DNA from: Marinobacterium_D sp050908845
GTDB taxonomy: Bacteria; Pseudomonadota; Gammaproteobacteria; Pseudomonadales; Balneatricaceae
Length of the DNA stretch: 64,000 nucleotides
Direction: 5' to 3'
Assembly: GCF_050908845.1 (NCBI RefSeq)
Contig: NZ_CP194171.1
Span: 1,860,001-1,924,000 of the forward strand
The notes under the pieces were generated by a model. The model did no database searches and was not told where the DNA came from. It saw nothing but the letters and a program-made list of their open reading frames with translations. Positions 16,276 to 24,649 of the stretch are shown here, piece after piece (position 1 is the stretch's first letter; every line of letters starts with the position of its first letter). The position numbers were made by a program, and so were the translations under genes.

Positions 16276-17133
16276 TCAAAGCTGGTTCAGCGGGATCTTC
16301 AGGTAGCGGGTGCCGTTATCTTCCGCGGGCGGCAATTCCCCGGCGCGCATGTTCACCTGTACCGACGGCAGGATCAGGGTTGGCATGCCCAGCCTGGCAT
16401 CGCGTTCGGTACGCATATTGACGAAATCCTCTTCACTGATGCCATCGCGCACATGGATATTGCGGGTGCGCTCTTCGCCCACCGTGGTCTCACAGCGGAA
16501 TTCGTCGCGTCCTTCCGCCTTATAGTCGTGGCACATGAACAGACGTACATCGTCCGGCAGCGCCAGGAGGGTGCGTATGGAGCGGTAAAGCGTACGCGCG
16601 TCGCCACCGGGAAAGTCACAGCGGGCGGTGCCGTAATCCGGCATAAACAGCGTATCGCCGACAAAGCCGGCATCTTCGATCAGGTAGGTCATGCAGGCGG
16701 GGGTATGTCCCGGCGTATGCAGGGCGCGGGCGAACAGGTTACCCACGGAAAAAGTCTCGCCATCGCTGAACAGGTGGTCGAACTGGCTGCCATCGGTGGC
16801 GAACTCGGTGCCTGCGTTGAACAGCTTGCCGAAGGTGTTCTGCACGGTACGGATCTGTTCACCGATACCCAGTTTGCCGCCGAGCTTCTGTTTCAGATAG
16901 GGCGCGGCGCTCAGATGATCCGCATGCACATGGGTTTCCAGAATCCATTCCACCTCCAGCCCGTTCTCTTTGACATAGGCCACAAGCCGGTCAGCACCCT
17001 GGGTTGAGGTGCGTCCCGAGGCGGGATCGTAATCCAGCACGGAATCGATCAGCGCGCAGCGACGGGTCTCTGCGCAGATGACCAGATAGCTGTAGGTGAA
17101 GGTCGCCTCATCGAAGAAGGGAAGGATCTGCAT
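16276..17133 (-). CDS. Persulfide dioxygenase-type MBL-fold protein (Blh/ETHE1-like)
   Basis: A 285-residue metallo-beta-lactamase-fold protein. Metal ligands are visible: His68-x-His70-x-Asp72-His73 in THVHADH, His139 and His143 in HTPGHTPACM, and Asp160 in GFVGDTLFMPDYG. ETHE1/Blh proteins use a mononuclear iron to oxidise glutathione persulfide to sulfite plus glutathione; the segment DYGTARCDFPGG is typical of the bacterial Blh branch. Downstream SulP and rhodanese genes are the same partners seen in sulfide-detoxification operons. The gene starts behind an AT-rich palindromic segment (17163-17187), a likely operator. No ArsR/BigR-type repressor gene is adjacent, so any regulator must be elsewhere. 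A glyoxalase II activity is less likely. Confidence 0.88.
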   Translation of the reverse strand: MQILPFFDEATFTYSYLVICAETRRCALIDSVLDYDPASGRTSTQGADRLVAYVKENGLEVEWILETHVHADHLSAAPYLKQKLGGKLGIGEQIRTVQNTFGKLFNAGTEFATDGSQFDHLFSDGETFSVGNLFARALHTPGHTPACMTYLIEDAGFVGDTLFMPDYGTARCDFPGGDARTLYRSIRTLLALPDDVRLFMCHDYKAEGRDEFRCETTVGEERTRNIHVRDGISEEDFVNMRTERDARLGMPTLILPSVQVNMRAGELPPAEDNGTRYLKIPLNQL

Positions 17134-17162
17134 CAGGTGAACCCCCTGGATAGCCGGGATGA

Positions 17163-17187
17163 ATATTAGAATATAACGATATTATAT
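17163..17187. promoter_or_regulatory. Overlapping AT-rich palindromes before the persulfide operon
   Basis: Two perfect inverted repeats overlap: ATATT-AG-AATAT (17163-17174) and ATATAA-CGATA-TTATAT (17171-17187), 30-54 nt upstream of the MBL gene. The surrounding 60 nt are almost purely A/T, in contrast to the genes. Placement at the operon start fits an operator or promoter for a sulfur-responsive repressor; the identity of the regulator is inference. Confidence 0.5.
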
Positions 17188-17336
17188 AAGGTAATAATTA
17201 AAAAGAATATATAGCTTTGCCGGAAAACTGCGTTATCCATGCATGAGCTGGAGGCGCGCAGTGATCCGGGGCTGGGTGGTGGCAGGTGCTCGCGGTATGG
17301 AGTGTGAGGTTCGGCTGCTGTCTGAGGCAGGGGCTT

Positions 17337-18728
17337 TCACTCCTGCATTGCGGTCTTAAGTTCGCGCAGCAGCGAGCGTATACCCTCTTCAAGCACCGGG
17401 TGGTAGTAGGGCATGGCGAGCATTTCGTCGAGGGTTTGGCCCCGCTCCATTGCCCAGGCGAGCAGGTGGGCCAGATGTTCCACATCGGGTCCGAGCAGCT
17501 CGGCGCCAAGCAGTTTGCCGGTTTTGCGGTCGGCCCAGACCTTCATCACGCCCTCGGTTCTGTTCAGCACTTTCGCCCGCGCCACGTTGCTAAAGGAGAG
17601 CGAGGCCGTGGCGACCAGTCTGGCGTCATACTGGGCGATCTTTGTGGCGGTCATGCCAACAGTAGCGATCTGCGGATCGCTGAATACCACCGCCAGTGGC
17701 ACGGTGCGGTGCCCCGGGCGTACATCCGGGTAGCGACCGGCATTGTCGCCGGCGATATGGCCCTCGTCGGAGGCTTCGTGCAGCAGCGGCAGGTGGTTAT
17801 TGGCATCGCCGGCGATAAATACCGGGGTGTTACTGCACTGCAGGGTTTCGGTGTCGAACAGTGGTATGCCGTGTTCGTCCAGCTCCAGCGAGGTGTTCTC
17901 CAGCCCCAGGTTATCCACGTTGGGGCGCCGTCCTGTGGCGGCGAGCAGATAATCGAAGTTCTCGGTTTGCTGCTGACCCTGGTGATCGCTAAAGGTCACA
18001 CAGACACCTGCAGCGGTGCGCTCGACCTTTGTGGCCTCGGCATCGGCGTCCAGCGGGTATTCAGCGCCAAAGGTCTCGGCGGCGCAGGCCAGAAGCTCCG
18101 CATCACCCAGCGGCCCGATGGCGCCACCGACACCGAACATGCGCACGCGTACGCCGAGACGGTGCAGGGCCTGGCCCAGCTCCAGGCCGATAACGCCAGG
18201 GCCAAACACCACCACTGACTGCGGCAGGTCGGTCAGCTCAAACAGGTCATCGTTTACCAGCAGCCGGTCGTCGGCGTTGTAGAGAAATCTGGGGATGGCA
18301 GGACGTGAACCGGTGGCGATCACGACGCGTTCTGCTTCGATCTTTTCGCCATCAGCGGTTTCGAGCAGCTGATCGGCAATAAAGCGCACGCTTTGGTGGA
18401 GCTGGGCCTCTTCGGGGATGCCGGACATACCGTTAAGCACCTTGCTGACAAACTTATCGCGCATCCCGCGTACCCGTTTCATCACGGCCGGGCCGTCGAT
18501 CCGGATATCGCCAACCTGCACCCCCAGGGCATCGGCGTGACGGGCGCTCCAGGCCGCATCGGCGGCGGCGATCAGCAGTTTGCTCGGCATACAGCCGACC
18601 CGGGCGCAGGTTGTGCCCAGCGGACCGGGGTCGATCAGCAATACGGAGTCGGTATGTTTACGTGCCTGTCGAAAGGCGTTGAGTCCGGCGCTTCCCGCAC
18701 CGATAACCGCGACTTGAGTCCTGCGCAC
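17337..18728 (-). CDS. Pyridine nucleotide-disulfide oxidoreductase (dihydrolipoyl dehydrogenase-like)
   Basis: A 463-residue class I flavin disulfide reductase. FAD-binding GAGSAGLNAF (10-19), the redox pair Cys41/Cys46 in the typical C-x4-C setting (GTTCARVGCMPSK), a NAD(P)H Rossmann motif FGPGVIGLELGQAL (about 175-188), the second FAD motif PVFIAGDAN, and the C-terminal His-Glu dyad region YYHPVLEEGIR are all present. It is annotated in related genomes as dihydrolipoyl dehydrogenase, but no 2-oxoacid dehydrogenase genes lie nearby. Its position next to a persulfide-oxidising operon suggests a role in thiol or persulfide reduction, an inference from context. It is separated from the MBL gene by about 200 nt containing the palindromes, so it is probably a separate unit. 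Confidence 0.85.
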   Translation of the reverse strand: MRRTQVAVIGAGSAGLNAFRQARKHTDSVLLIDPGPLGTTCARVGCMPSKLLIAAADAAWSARHADALGVQVGDIRIDGPAVMKRVRGMRDKFVSKVLNGMSGIPEEAQLHQSVRFIADQLLETADGEKIEAERVVIATGSRPAIPRFLYNADDRLLVNDDLFELTDLPQSVVVFGPGVIGLELGQALHRLGVRVRMFGVGGAIGPLGDAELLACAAETFGAEYPLDADAEATKVERTAAGVCVTFSDHQGQQQTENFDYLLAATGRRPNVDNLGLENTSLELDEHGIPLFDTETLQCSNTPVFIAGDANNHLPLLHEASDEGHIAGDNAGRYPDVRPGHRTVPLAVVFSDPQIATVGMTATKIAQYDARLVATASLSFSNVARAKVLNRTEGVMKVWADRKTGKLLGAELLGPDVEHLAHLLAWAMERGQTLDEMLAMPYYHPVLEEGIRSLLRELKTAMQE

Positions 18729-18750
18729 CTGTTATCCCTCCCTTCTAAGT

Positions 18751-18786
18751 CCTGATGCTAAGCCCTGATGCTAAGCCCTGATGCTA
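18751..18786. repeat. 13-bp tandem repeat upstream of the disulfide reductase gene
   Basis: The unit CCTGATGCTAAGC occurs twice in perfect tandem (18751-18763, 18764-18776), plus a ten-base third copy (18777-18786). It ends 23 nt before the start codon of the minus-strand reductase gene, inside its probable 5' leader. It could be replication slippage or an iterated regulator site. Confidence 0.7.
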
Positions 18787-18925
18787 TTAGTTAAGAATAA
18801 ACTAATACAAGAACGGCAAACAGAATAGCCGTCGATCAGACTTTGATGCTTAGCAGGATAGAAGCTGAAAGGCAGAGATGCGGGATCTGAGGAAGGAAAT
18901 TGCAGTTAGCGCGGTTCGCGCTGGG

Positions 18926-18955
18926 TGATGGCTGAAGCGGGCGCTCCAGCCATCA
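18926..18955 (-). terminator. Stem-loop after the RhlE-type gene
   Basis: A perfect 9-bp inverted repeat (TGATGGCTG / CAGCCATCA) with a 12-nt loop begins 10 nt after the stop of the minus-strand helicase gene. No T-tract follows, so termination strength is uncertain; it may protect the 3' end instead. Confidence 0.45.
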
Positions 18956-18964
18956 GTCAGTGCA

Positions 18965-20263
18965 TTAACGCTGTTTCGGGCTGCGCGGCGTGTTGCTGTT
19001 GCCCTTGCTGCGCGGCTGATGGCCACGGTGGGTATCACCGGAACGCTGGCCGTCGCGGTGCTGCGTCTTGGGCTTCTTCGGGCGGCGACGGCGCGGCGGA
19101 CGCTTGTCGAGCGTGGTTTCCGGCAGCGCGTGGGTCGGATCGAAACCTTCGATGATCTCACGCTCCAGCAGCTTGCTGGTCAGTCGCTCGATGGCGCGCA
19201 GCTGGTCAAGCTCGTCGGCACAGACCAGAGAGACCGCCTGGCCGGTGGCACCGGCACGGCCGGTGCGGCCGATACGGTGGACGTAATCCTCGGCCACGTT
19301 GGGCAGGTCATAGTTGACCACCTGGGGCAGCTGATCGATATCCAGGCCGCGGGCGGCAATATCGGTTGCGACCAGCACCTGCAGGCTGTTGTCCTTGAAC
19401 TCTTTCAGTGCCTTGGTACGGGCGTTCTGGCTCTTGTTGCCGTGGATCGCAGCAGCCTTGATACCGGCCTTTTCCAGCTGGGTGCTGAGCTTGTTGGCAC
19501 CATGCTTGGTACGGGTGAACACCAGCACCTGGTGCCAGCTGTTGTCCTTGATCAGCTTGATCAGCAGCGGCGATTTCTGTTTCTTGTCTACCGGTGCGAT
19601 CCACTGCTTGACGGTGTCGGCGGTGGAGTTGCGCGGGGTGACGGAGACTTCGACCGGATCATGCACCAGCCCCTTGGCCAGATTGCGGATCTCGCTGGAG
19701 AAGGTGGCGGAGAACAGCAGGTTCTGACGTTTGGCCGGCAGCAGCGCCAGGATACGTTTGATGTCGTGAATGAAGCCCATGTCGAGCATACGGTCCGCTT
19801 CGTCCAGTACCAGCACTTCCAGGTTGTCGAAGCGCACGGCGTTCTGCTTGTACAGGTCGAGCAGGCGGCCCGGCGTGGCGATCAGTACATCGGCGCCCTT
19901 GCGCAGCGCCATCATCTGCGGGTTGATCTTGACGCCACCGAAGACGATGGTCGAGCGCAGCTGCAGATACTTGCCGTAGGTGGCCACGCTTTCGCCCACC
20001 TGGGCGGCCAGTTCGCGGGTCGGGGTCAGGATCAGCACGCGGGCCTGGTTCGCCTTGGCGCGCTCGCCCGGGAGCAGTCGTTCCAGAATCGGCAGGGTGA
20101 AACCTGCAGTCTTGCCGGTGCCGGTCTGGGCCGCCGCCATCACATCCTTACCTTCCAGCACGGCGGGAATCGCCTGCTGCTGAATCGGGGATGGAGTGTC
20201 GTAGCCCTGTTCGGCAACGGCTTTAAGAATAGGATCGGACAGGCCGAGACTGGCAAAACTCAT
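18965..20263 (-). CDS. rhlE: DEAD-box RNA helicase, RhlE type
   Basis: A 432-residue ATP-dependent RNA helicase. It has the Q motif with TPSPIQQQAIP (about 24-34), Walker A AAQTGTGKT, PTRELAAQ, TPGRLLD, the DEAD box VLDEADRMLDMGF, SAT in LLFSATFSSEIR, and the second domain's VLVATDIAARGLDI and HRIGRTGRAG. The C-terminal tail (about 375-432) is Lys/Arg-rich with RRRRPKKPK, typical of RhlE proteins, which act in RNA turnover and ribosome maturation. The tail could bind RNA. It is monocistronic, with a stem-loop just after the stop and a 120-nt gap to the MFS gene. Confidence 0.92.
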   Translation of the reverse strand: MSFASLGLSDPILKAVAEQGYDTPSPIQQQAIPAVLEGKDVMAAAQTGTGKTAGFTLPILERLLPGERAKANQARVLILTPTRELAAQVGESVATYGKYLQLRSTIVFGGVKINPQMMALRKGADVLIATPGRLLDLYKQNAVRFDNLEVLVLDEADRMLDMGFIHDIKRILALLPAKRQNLLFSATFSSEIRNLAKGLVHDPVEVSVTPRNSTADTVKQWIAPVDKKQKSPLLIKLIKDNSWHQVLVFTRTKHGANKLSTQLEKAGIKAAAIHGNKSQNARTKALKEFKDNSLQVLVATDIAARGLDIDQLPQVVNYDLPNVAEDYVHRIGRTGRAGATGQAVSLVCADELDQLRAIERLTSKLLEREIIEGFDPTHALPETTLDKRPPRRRRPKKPKTQHRDGQRSGDTHRGHQPRSKGNSNTPRSPKQR

Positions 20264-20385
20264 TAAGTACTCTCTGTATAAGGTGTGACGAGAAGCTGGA
20301 AGGGGCTTTTCAGCCGGTGCAGGGGCGCTCTCGGAAGAGGGCGAAGCTTACCTGAAAGCGCCTCTGCTAGCTATGTAAATAAGTG

Positions 20386-21618
20386 CTATTTTAGCGCGCT
20401 GTCGGCAACCCGCTCATCAAGCCGGTCCCTTTTTGTAAGGCGCGGAAACCAGAGCATCCACAGTGCGGTAACCGCCAGGGTGCCTGCGCCGCCGATGACG
20501 ATGGCAGGCACGGTGCCGATCAGCGATGCGACGACGCCGGCGCGGAACTCGCCCATCTGGTTGGAGGTGCTGATAAAGATCGAGTTGACGGCGCTGACGC
20601 GGCCGCGCATCTCGTCCGGGGTTTCCAGCTGGACCAGCGTGGAACGGATTACCACGCTGACCATGTCGGCCGCACCCAAAACGACCAGTGCCGCGACAGA
20701 GAGCCAGAGCGTTTCCGATAGCCCAAACAGAACCGTCATCGCGCCAAATACGCCCACCGCGGCGAACATTTTCACGCCCACCTTTCTCTCGACGGGGCGC
20801 CAGGCCAGCCACAGCGACATTGCCACGGCACCCACGGCGGGTGCGCTGCGCAGCAGGCCGAGCGCTTCCGGGCCGGCGTTCAGTATGTCTCTGGCGACGA
20901 TCGGCAGCAGCGCGGTCACACCGCCGATAAGTACCGCGAACATGTCCAGTGATATGGAGCCAAACACCACCTTGTTGCTCCAGGTGAATTTCAGGCCGCC
21001 AAACAGGGAATCCAGGGTGACTGGGCGTTTTTCGCGTTGGTCATGTTCATAGTGCAGACCAAAAAGAATGATCGCCGAGAGCAGGGCGCAGGCGGTGCTT
21101 GTGCCGTAGAGCGCGCCGGCGCCCAGGATATAGATCAGTCCGCCCAGTGCCGGGCCGATGATTGTGGTTGCCTCGCGGCCGGAGGCGGTCCAGGTCATCG
21201 CCTGGGCCAGTAGCTCCGGCCCCACCAGCTTGGGCACCATGGCCTGGGTGGCCGGCATCTCGAAGGCGCGGGCGGCACCCATGACGGCGCAGCAGGCGTA
21301 GATAATCGCCGGGGTAATGACCTCGAACACGCTGGTCAGGGCCAGCACCGCAATGGTAACCGCGATCAGACTGCGGCTGATCAGTGTGATTGTGTGCCGG
21401 TTCAGGTTGTCCGCCACATGGCCGCCGTACAGGGACAGCACCAGCTGCGGCAGGTAACGGGCCAGACCGACCAGGCCCAGACTCAACGCGCTGTCGGTCA
21501 GGTTATAAATCTGCCACCCCATCCCCACCAGCAGCATCTGAAAGGCAAAGGATGCCGCCATCTGGCCGATCCAGAAGCGCATAAAGGGTTTGTGTTGCAA
21601 CAGGGACGGAGATGCCAT
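20386..21618 (-). CDS. Major facilitator superfamily exporter (MFS_3/EntS-like)
   Basis: A 410-residue transporter with about 12 hydrophobic helices. The N-terminal part has the family pattern FRFWIGQMAASFAFQM and the loop LYGGHVADNLNRH between helices 2 and 3; the second half has the corresponding ETPDEMRGRVSAVNSIF. These features match the MFS_3 group that includes the enterobactin exporter EntS and various drug or siderophore efflux pumps. No siderophore biosynthesis gene is nearby, so the substrate is unknown. It shares the minus strand with the helicase gene but is separated by a gap and is likely transcribed separately. Confidence 0.82.
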   Translation of the reverse strand: MASPSLLQHKPFMRFWIGQMAASFAFQMLLVGMGWQIYNLTDSALSLGLVGLARYLPQLVLSLYGGHVADNLNRHTITLISRSLIAVTIAVLALTSVFEVITPAIIYACCAVMGAARAFEMPATQAMVPKLVGPELLAQAMTWTASGREATTIIGPALGGLIYILGAGALYGTSTACALLSAIILFGLHYEHDQREKRPVTLDSLFGGLKFTWSNKVVFGSISLDMFAVLIGGVTALLPIVARDILNAGPEALGLLRSAPAVGAVAMSLWLAWRPVERKVGVKMFAAVGVFGAMTVLFGLSETLWLSVAALVVLGAADMVSVVIRSTLVQLETPDEMRGRVSAVNSIFISTSNQMGEFRAGVVASLIGTVPAIVIGGAGTLAVTALWMLWFPRLTKRDRLDERVADSALK

Positions 21619-21880
21619 AGGACGCCTTGGTCGCTCGAAATCAAATGGGGGAGATAAACGCGAAAGTGTAACAATTATTACATCATGTTTCTTGCTAAAC
21701 GATCTGCCTTGGCAGGTGTTGATCTGATCGAAAAATGAAAAAAGCGTCAGAATTAGACGACGTATTGTGATCTGTTAACGGCGCGGCCTCGTAGTCGACT
21801 CGGTTGAATGCTCGGTAAGGGAAACTGGGAAATTTATAGGGAGTAGGCAGCGCTATATAAAAACTATTTGGGCACACATA

Positions 21881-23197
21881 ATGATCTTCGCTGGAAAGAA
21901 ACTGAGACAAGAACTCCAATCTCAAGCCGATGAGCTGAACATCTACCGCGAGATTCAGGCTGACCTGGAAGCTGAAATGGTCTGCTTCCGTCTGAACCTG
22001 AACGGGGAATTTATAGCGGCGAATAGAAAGTTCACGGAAGCAACCGGCTACTCGCAGCAGGATCTGGCTTCACTAAAGCTGAAATCAATTCTCGTCGAAG
22101 ATTCGCGGCAGAAAGCGCATAGCGTGAGACTGCTTGAGGCCATAAGCACAGGCAGCCACTGGCATGGCGCGCTGCAACTGCAGACCCGGCAGGGGGGAGA
22201 GGTCTGGCTGCGCACCCTGATCCATCCGGTCAAGGGACGCGATGGCGGCGCATCGACGCTGTTCGCTTATTGCGCTGAGCTCACCCGCACGATTAGCCGC
22301 TCCAGAGCCAATGAGGACATGCTGGCTGCCTTGCACCGCTCGTCGGCGATTATCGAGTTTTCACTCGACGGCATCGTGCTTGCCGCGAATGACAATTTTT
22401 TGCAGGCGATGGGCTATTCGCGAGACCAGGTCGTCGGCAAACACCACAGAATGTTTTGCTCCGAGGCGGATTCAGAATCTGACGACTACCAGCTGTTCTG
22501 GGACAGGTTGGGAGCAGGGGAGTTTTTCTCCGGTCGCTTTCAGCGCTTTGATCGTTATGGCAATGCAGTCTGGCTGGAGGCTACGTACAACCCGATCCAC
22601 GATGAGGCCGGAACACTCTATAAAGTGGCAAAGCTGGCGTCGGTGATCACGGAGCAGGTCGAGAGGGAAGCAGCGATTACTGAAACCTCTGATATCGCCT
22701 ATGAAATATCCAGGCAAACAGACGCCGGCGCCTCCAAGGGGATGGACGTTATCAGTACCACCATCGACTCAGTGGGGCGCTTGTCGGCGAAAATGGAAGA
22801 GGCCAGCAACGGTATTCTGGAGCTGAGTGAACAATCATCGAAGGTGGCAGAGCTGGTGCAGAGCATCCGTGGCATCGCCGATCAAACCAATCTGCTGGCG
22901 CTGAACGCGGCCATTGAGGCCGCCCGGGCGGGGGATAACGGACGCGGTTTTGCCGTCGTCGCAGACGAAGTTCGTCAGCTGGCATTCAGGACGAGTAGCG
23001 CGACTGAACAGATCATCGAGGTTGTTGCACAAAACAGGGCTTTGACCGAAAAAGCGGTGTCTCAGATCGAACAGAGCCAACAGGAGGCTCAAGCTGCCCT
23101 GGGTTACTCCAATGAAGCGGGGGCTGTCGTAACGGCGATTCGGTCTGGGGCAAGACAGGTGGTTGATGCTGTGCGCCAGTTCAAGGAGAGGCTCTAG
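21881..23197 (+). CDS. Soluble PAS-PAS methyl-accepting chemotaxis protein
   Basis: A 438-residue chemoreceptor without transmembrane segments. Two PAS domains (about 20-130 with VCFRLNLNGEFIAANRKF, and 145-255 with IEFSLDGIVLAANDNFLQ and GKHHRMFC) are followed by the MCP signalling coil with tip IADQTNLLALNAAIEAARAG near residue 332. The layout matches BdlA-like or Aer-like cytoplasmic receptors, which sense redox or energy state or small molecules through PAS cofactors; the cofactor here is unknown. The signalling region is short, so it may not be heavily methylated. There is no good Shine-Dalgarno before ATG 21881, and a 260-nt AT-rich leader precedes it. It lies alone, well away from the chemosensory operon. 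Confidence 0.88.
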   Translation: MIFAGKKLRQELQSQADELNIYREIQADLEAEMVCFRLNLNGEFIAANRKFTEATGYSQQDLASLKLKSILVEDSRQKAHSVRLLEAISTGSHWHGALQLQTRQGGEVWLRTLIHPVKGRDGGASTLFAYCAELTRTISRSRANEDMLAALHRSSAIIEFSLDGIVLAANDNFLQAMGYSRDQVVGKHHRMFCSEADSESDDYQLFWDRLGAGEFFSGRFQRFDRYGNAVWLEATYNPIHDEAGTLYKVAKLASVITEQVEREAAITETSDIAYEISRQTDAGASKGMDVISTTIDSVGRLSAKMEEASNGILELSEQSSKVAELVQSIRGIADQTNLLALNAAIEAARAGDNGRGFAVVADEVRQLAFRTSSATEQIIEVVAQNRALTEKAVSQIEQSQQEAQAALGYSNEAGAVVTAIRSGARQVVDAVRQFKERL

Positions 23198-23394
23198 TCG
23201 GTATCAGCATTGAAAGCTCCACCGTCCAGGCTTGATCCATAACGGGATAGAACGTTAGCTGAATCAATTGGGGGTGGGCAACGTCGTGCTGGCGTATGGC
23301 CGCTCGAAAGATAACCGCATCCCGCCACGCGGTTTCCGTGCCGCCGACGAGGAAGTAGTAAGGGGTGCATTCCCAATTGCTGACCTGTAACCGG

Positions 23395-23429
23395 CAAGAA
23401 GGCCCGCTATCAGTTAGCGGGTCTTCTTG
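23395..23429. terminator. Bidirectional hairpin terminator
   Basis: A 15-bp stem with one G-T type mismatch (CAAGAAGGCCCGCTA, loop TCAGT, TAGCGGGTCTTCTTG) lies between the convergent chemoreceptor (ends 23197) and AhpD-like gene (ends 23512). The remaining parts of this 314-nt gap hold no gene that I could recognise. Confidence 0.8.
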
Positions 23430-23511
23430 TACTCAGGGTACTGATGTACGTTTTTTCAATGTTCAACCGGTTAAGATGACGGCGGCCAGATTCACCATCT
23501 GCTTTTCAGGT

Positions 23512-24621
23512 TTAGGCAGCGTGCTTAATCTGATACGGGCTCAGTGAGAGACGGGCAACATGGTTGGCGAAGTAACGCGCTGCCGTAAAGGTGGACCAGG
23601 CCAGGATGCGGATAAAACGTTGTTCATCACGCTCGGGCCCAAGTACCGCTTCGACGATCCTGTCGTCTATCTGGTACGAGGCCTTGGCGATCAGCAGCGC
23701 AAAACGGGCTATGTCACGTGCCTCACCGTCCAGTCCTTCGGTCTCATCCTCAACCCATTGACGGCTGATCGGCATTTTCTCATTCTGCCAACGCTGCAAC
23801 TGTGAATGCACCAGGCGCTGTGCCGCCTCGGGTACGACGCTTTGAGCCTGGCGCTCCACGGTGGCGGTCCACTGAGCCAGTGTGCGGGCGATACGAGGAT
23901 GAGATGCGGCCCAGCGCATGTCGGTTGGCAGTTCTGCCATTGGTAACAGATACAGGCTGCGCCCCGGTTTAAGCGGGTCGGTATGCGTGCTTCTCAGCTC
24001 GCCGCCGAAAAGCCACAATGCAGCCGCTTTTACCGCTTCCAGACCGAATGGCGCTTTAACCGGCGAGCCGTCCATGACGATATGGCTGAAGCGATTTATA
24101 TCGCTCAACGCCATTAAAGCGCCTATAGCCTCAGGTAGCTGTTCCTCGGTAAAGGGTACGCTTTTTGGTGGTTCGGCCCCGGGCGTGGCAACAGCCCGGA
24201 CCCACAGCAGTCGTTCCCTTAACGTCGGATCGATAATCAGCTGCTCCTTTTCATCCAGGATCTGGACCGCATCCTCATGCCGGCCACCCGCATGTACCAG
24301 ACTCACCAGCATGTCGCCGCAGTAGGGGCAGTCGTTGATACTCGACAGCGTCGCCGTCATCGCCTCTTTTGTTGTGCGGTCGATGCGATCATCCACCAGC
24401 GCGGTCTCGCGCCCGCCACTCCATATCGCTGCCAGCAGTTCTGGTACTTTGGAGCGGCTGGTGAGAGAGCCGTTGATGAAAAAGTCTTCGTCTATCATGT
24501 CGTACACCTCGGCTACCAGTCCGGTCGCCTTGCTTCGCGGGACAGCGCCCACATAACGCATGGTCTTCAGGGACAGGTTATCGAATAGCCAGAAGCGCAG
24601 TTTTTTAGGTAAGAGTGCCAT
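23512..24621 (-). CDS. AhpD-like / carboxymuconolactone decarboxylase family protein
   Basis: A 369-residue protein from ATG 24621, which has GAGGTG upstream; a GTG at 24630 is less well placed. The N-terminal third resembles AhpD-type alkylhydroperoxidase domains, with CxxC Cys98/Cys101 in NDCPYCGDM preceded by TTKEAMTATLSSI. A second, weaker copy of the fold seems to occupy the C-terminal half (DGEARDIARFALLIAKASYQ) but has no CxxC. AhpD proteins use the CxxC pair for peroxide or thiol-disulfide chemistry. It lies 28 nt after the methyltransferase gene, so the two form an operon divergent from the HxlR-type regulator. The longer-than-usual, two-part architecture is noteworthy. Confidence 0.7.
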   Translation of the reverse strand: MALLPKKLRFWLFDNLSLKTMRYVGAVPRSKATGLVAEVYDMIDEDFFINGSLTSRSKVPELLAAIWSGGRETALVDDRIDRTTKEAMTATLSSINDCPYCGDMLVSLVHAGGRHEDAVQILDEKEQLIIDPTLRERLLWVRAVATPGAEPPKSVPFTEEQLPEAIGALMALSDINRFSHIVMDGSPVKAPFGLEAVKAAALWLFGGELRSTHTDPLKPGRSLYLLPMAELPTDMRWAASHPRIARTLAQWTATVERQAQSVVPEAAQRLVHSQLQRWQNEKMPISRQWVEDETEGLDGEARDIARFALLIAKASYQIDDRIVEAVLGPERDEQRFIRILAWSTFTAARYFANHVARLSLSPYQIKHAA

Positions 24622-24649
24622 GATGGTCACCTCATTATTATTGTTAGTT

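Noticed and set aside
19019..20266. A 415-codon plus-strand frame opposite rhlE
   Set aside because: The minus-strand frame has all DEAD-box motifs; the plus-strand product is an unstructured mirror.
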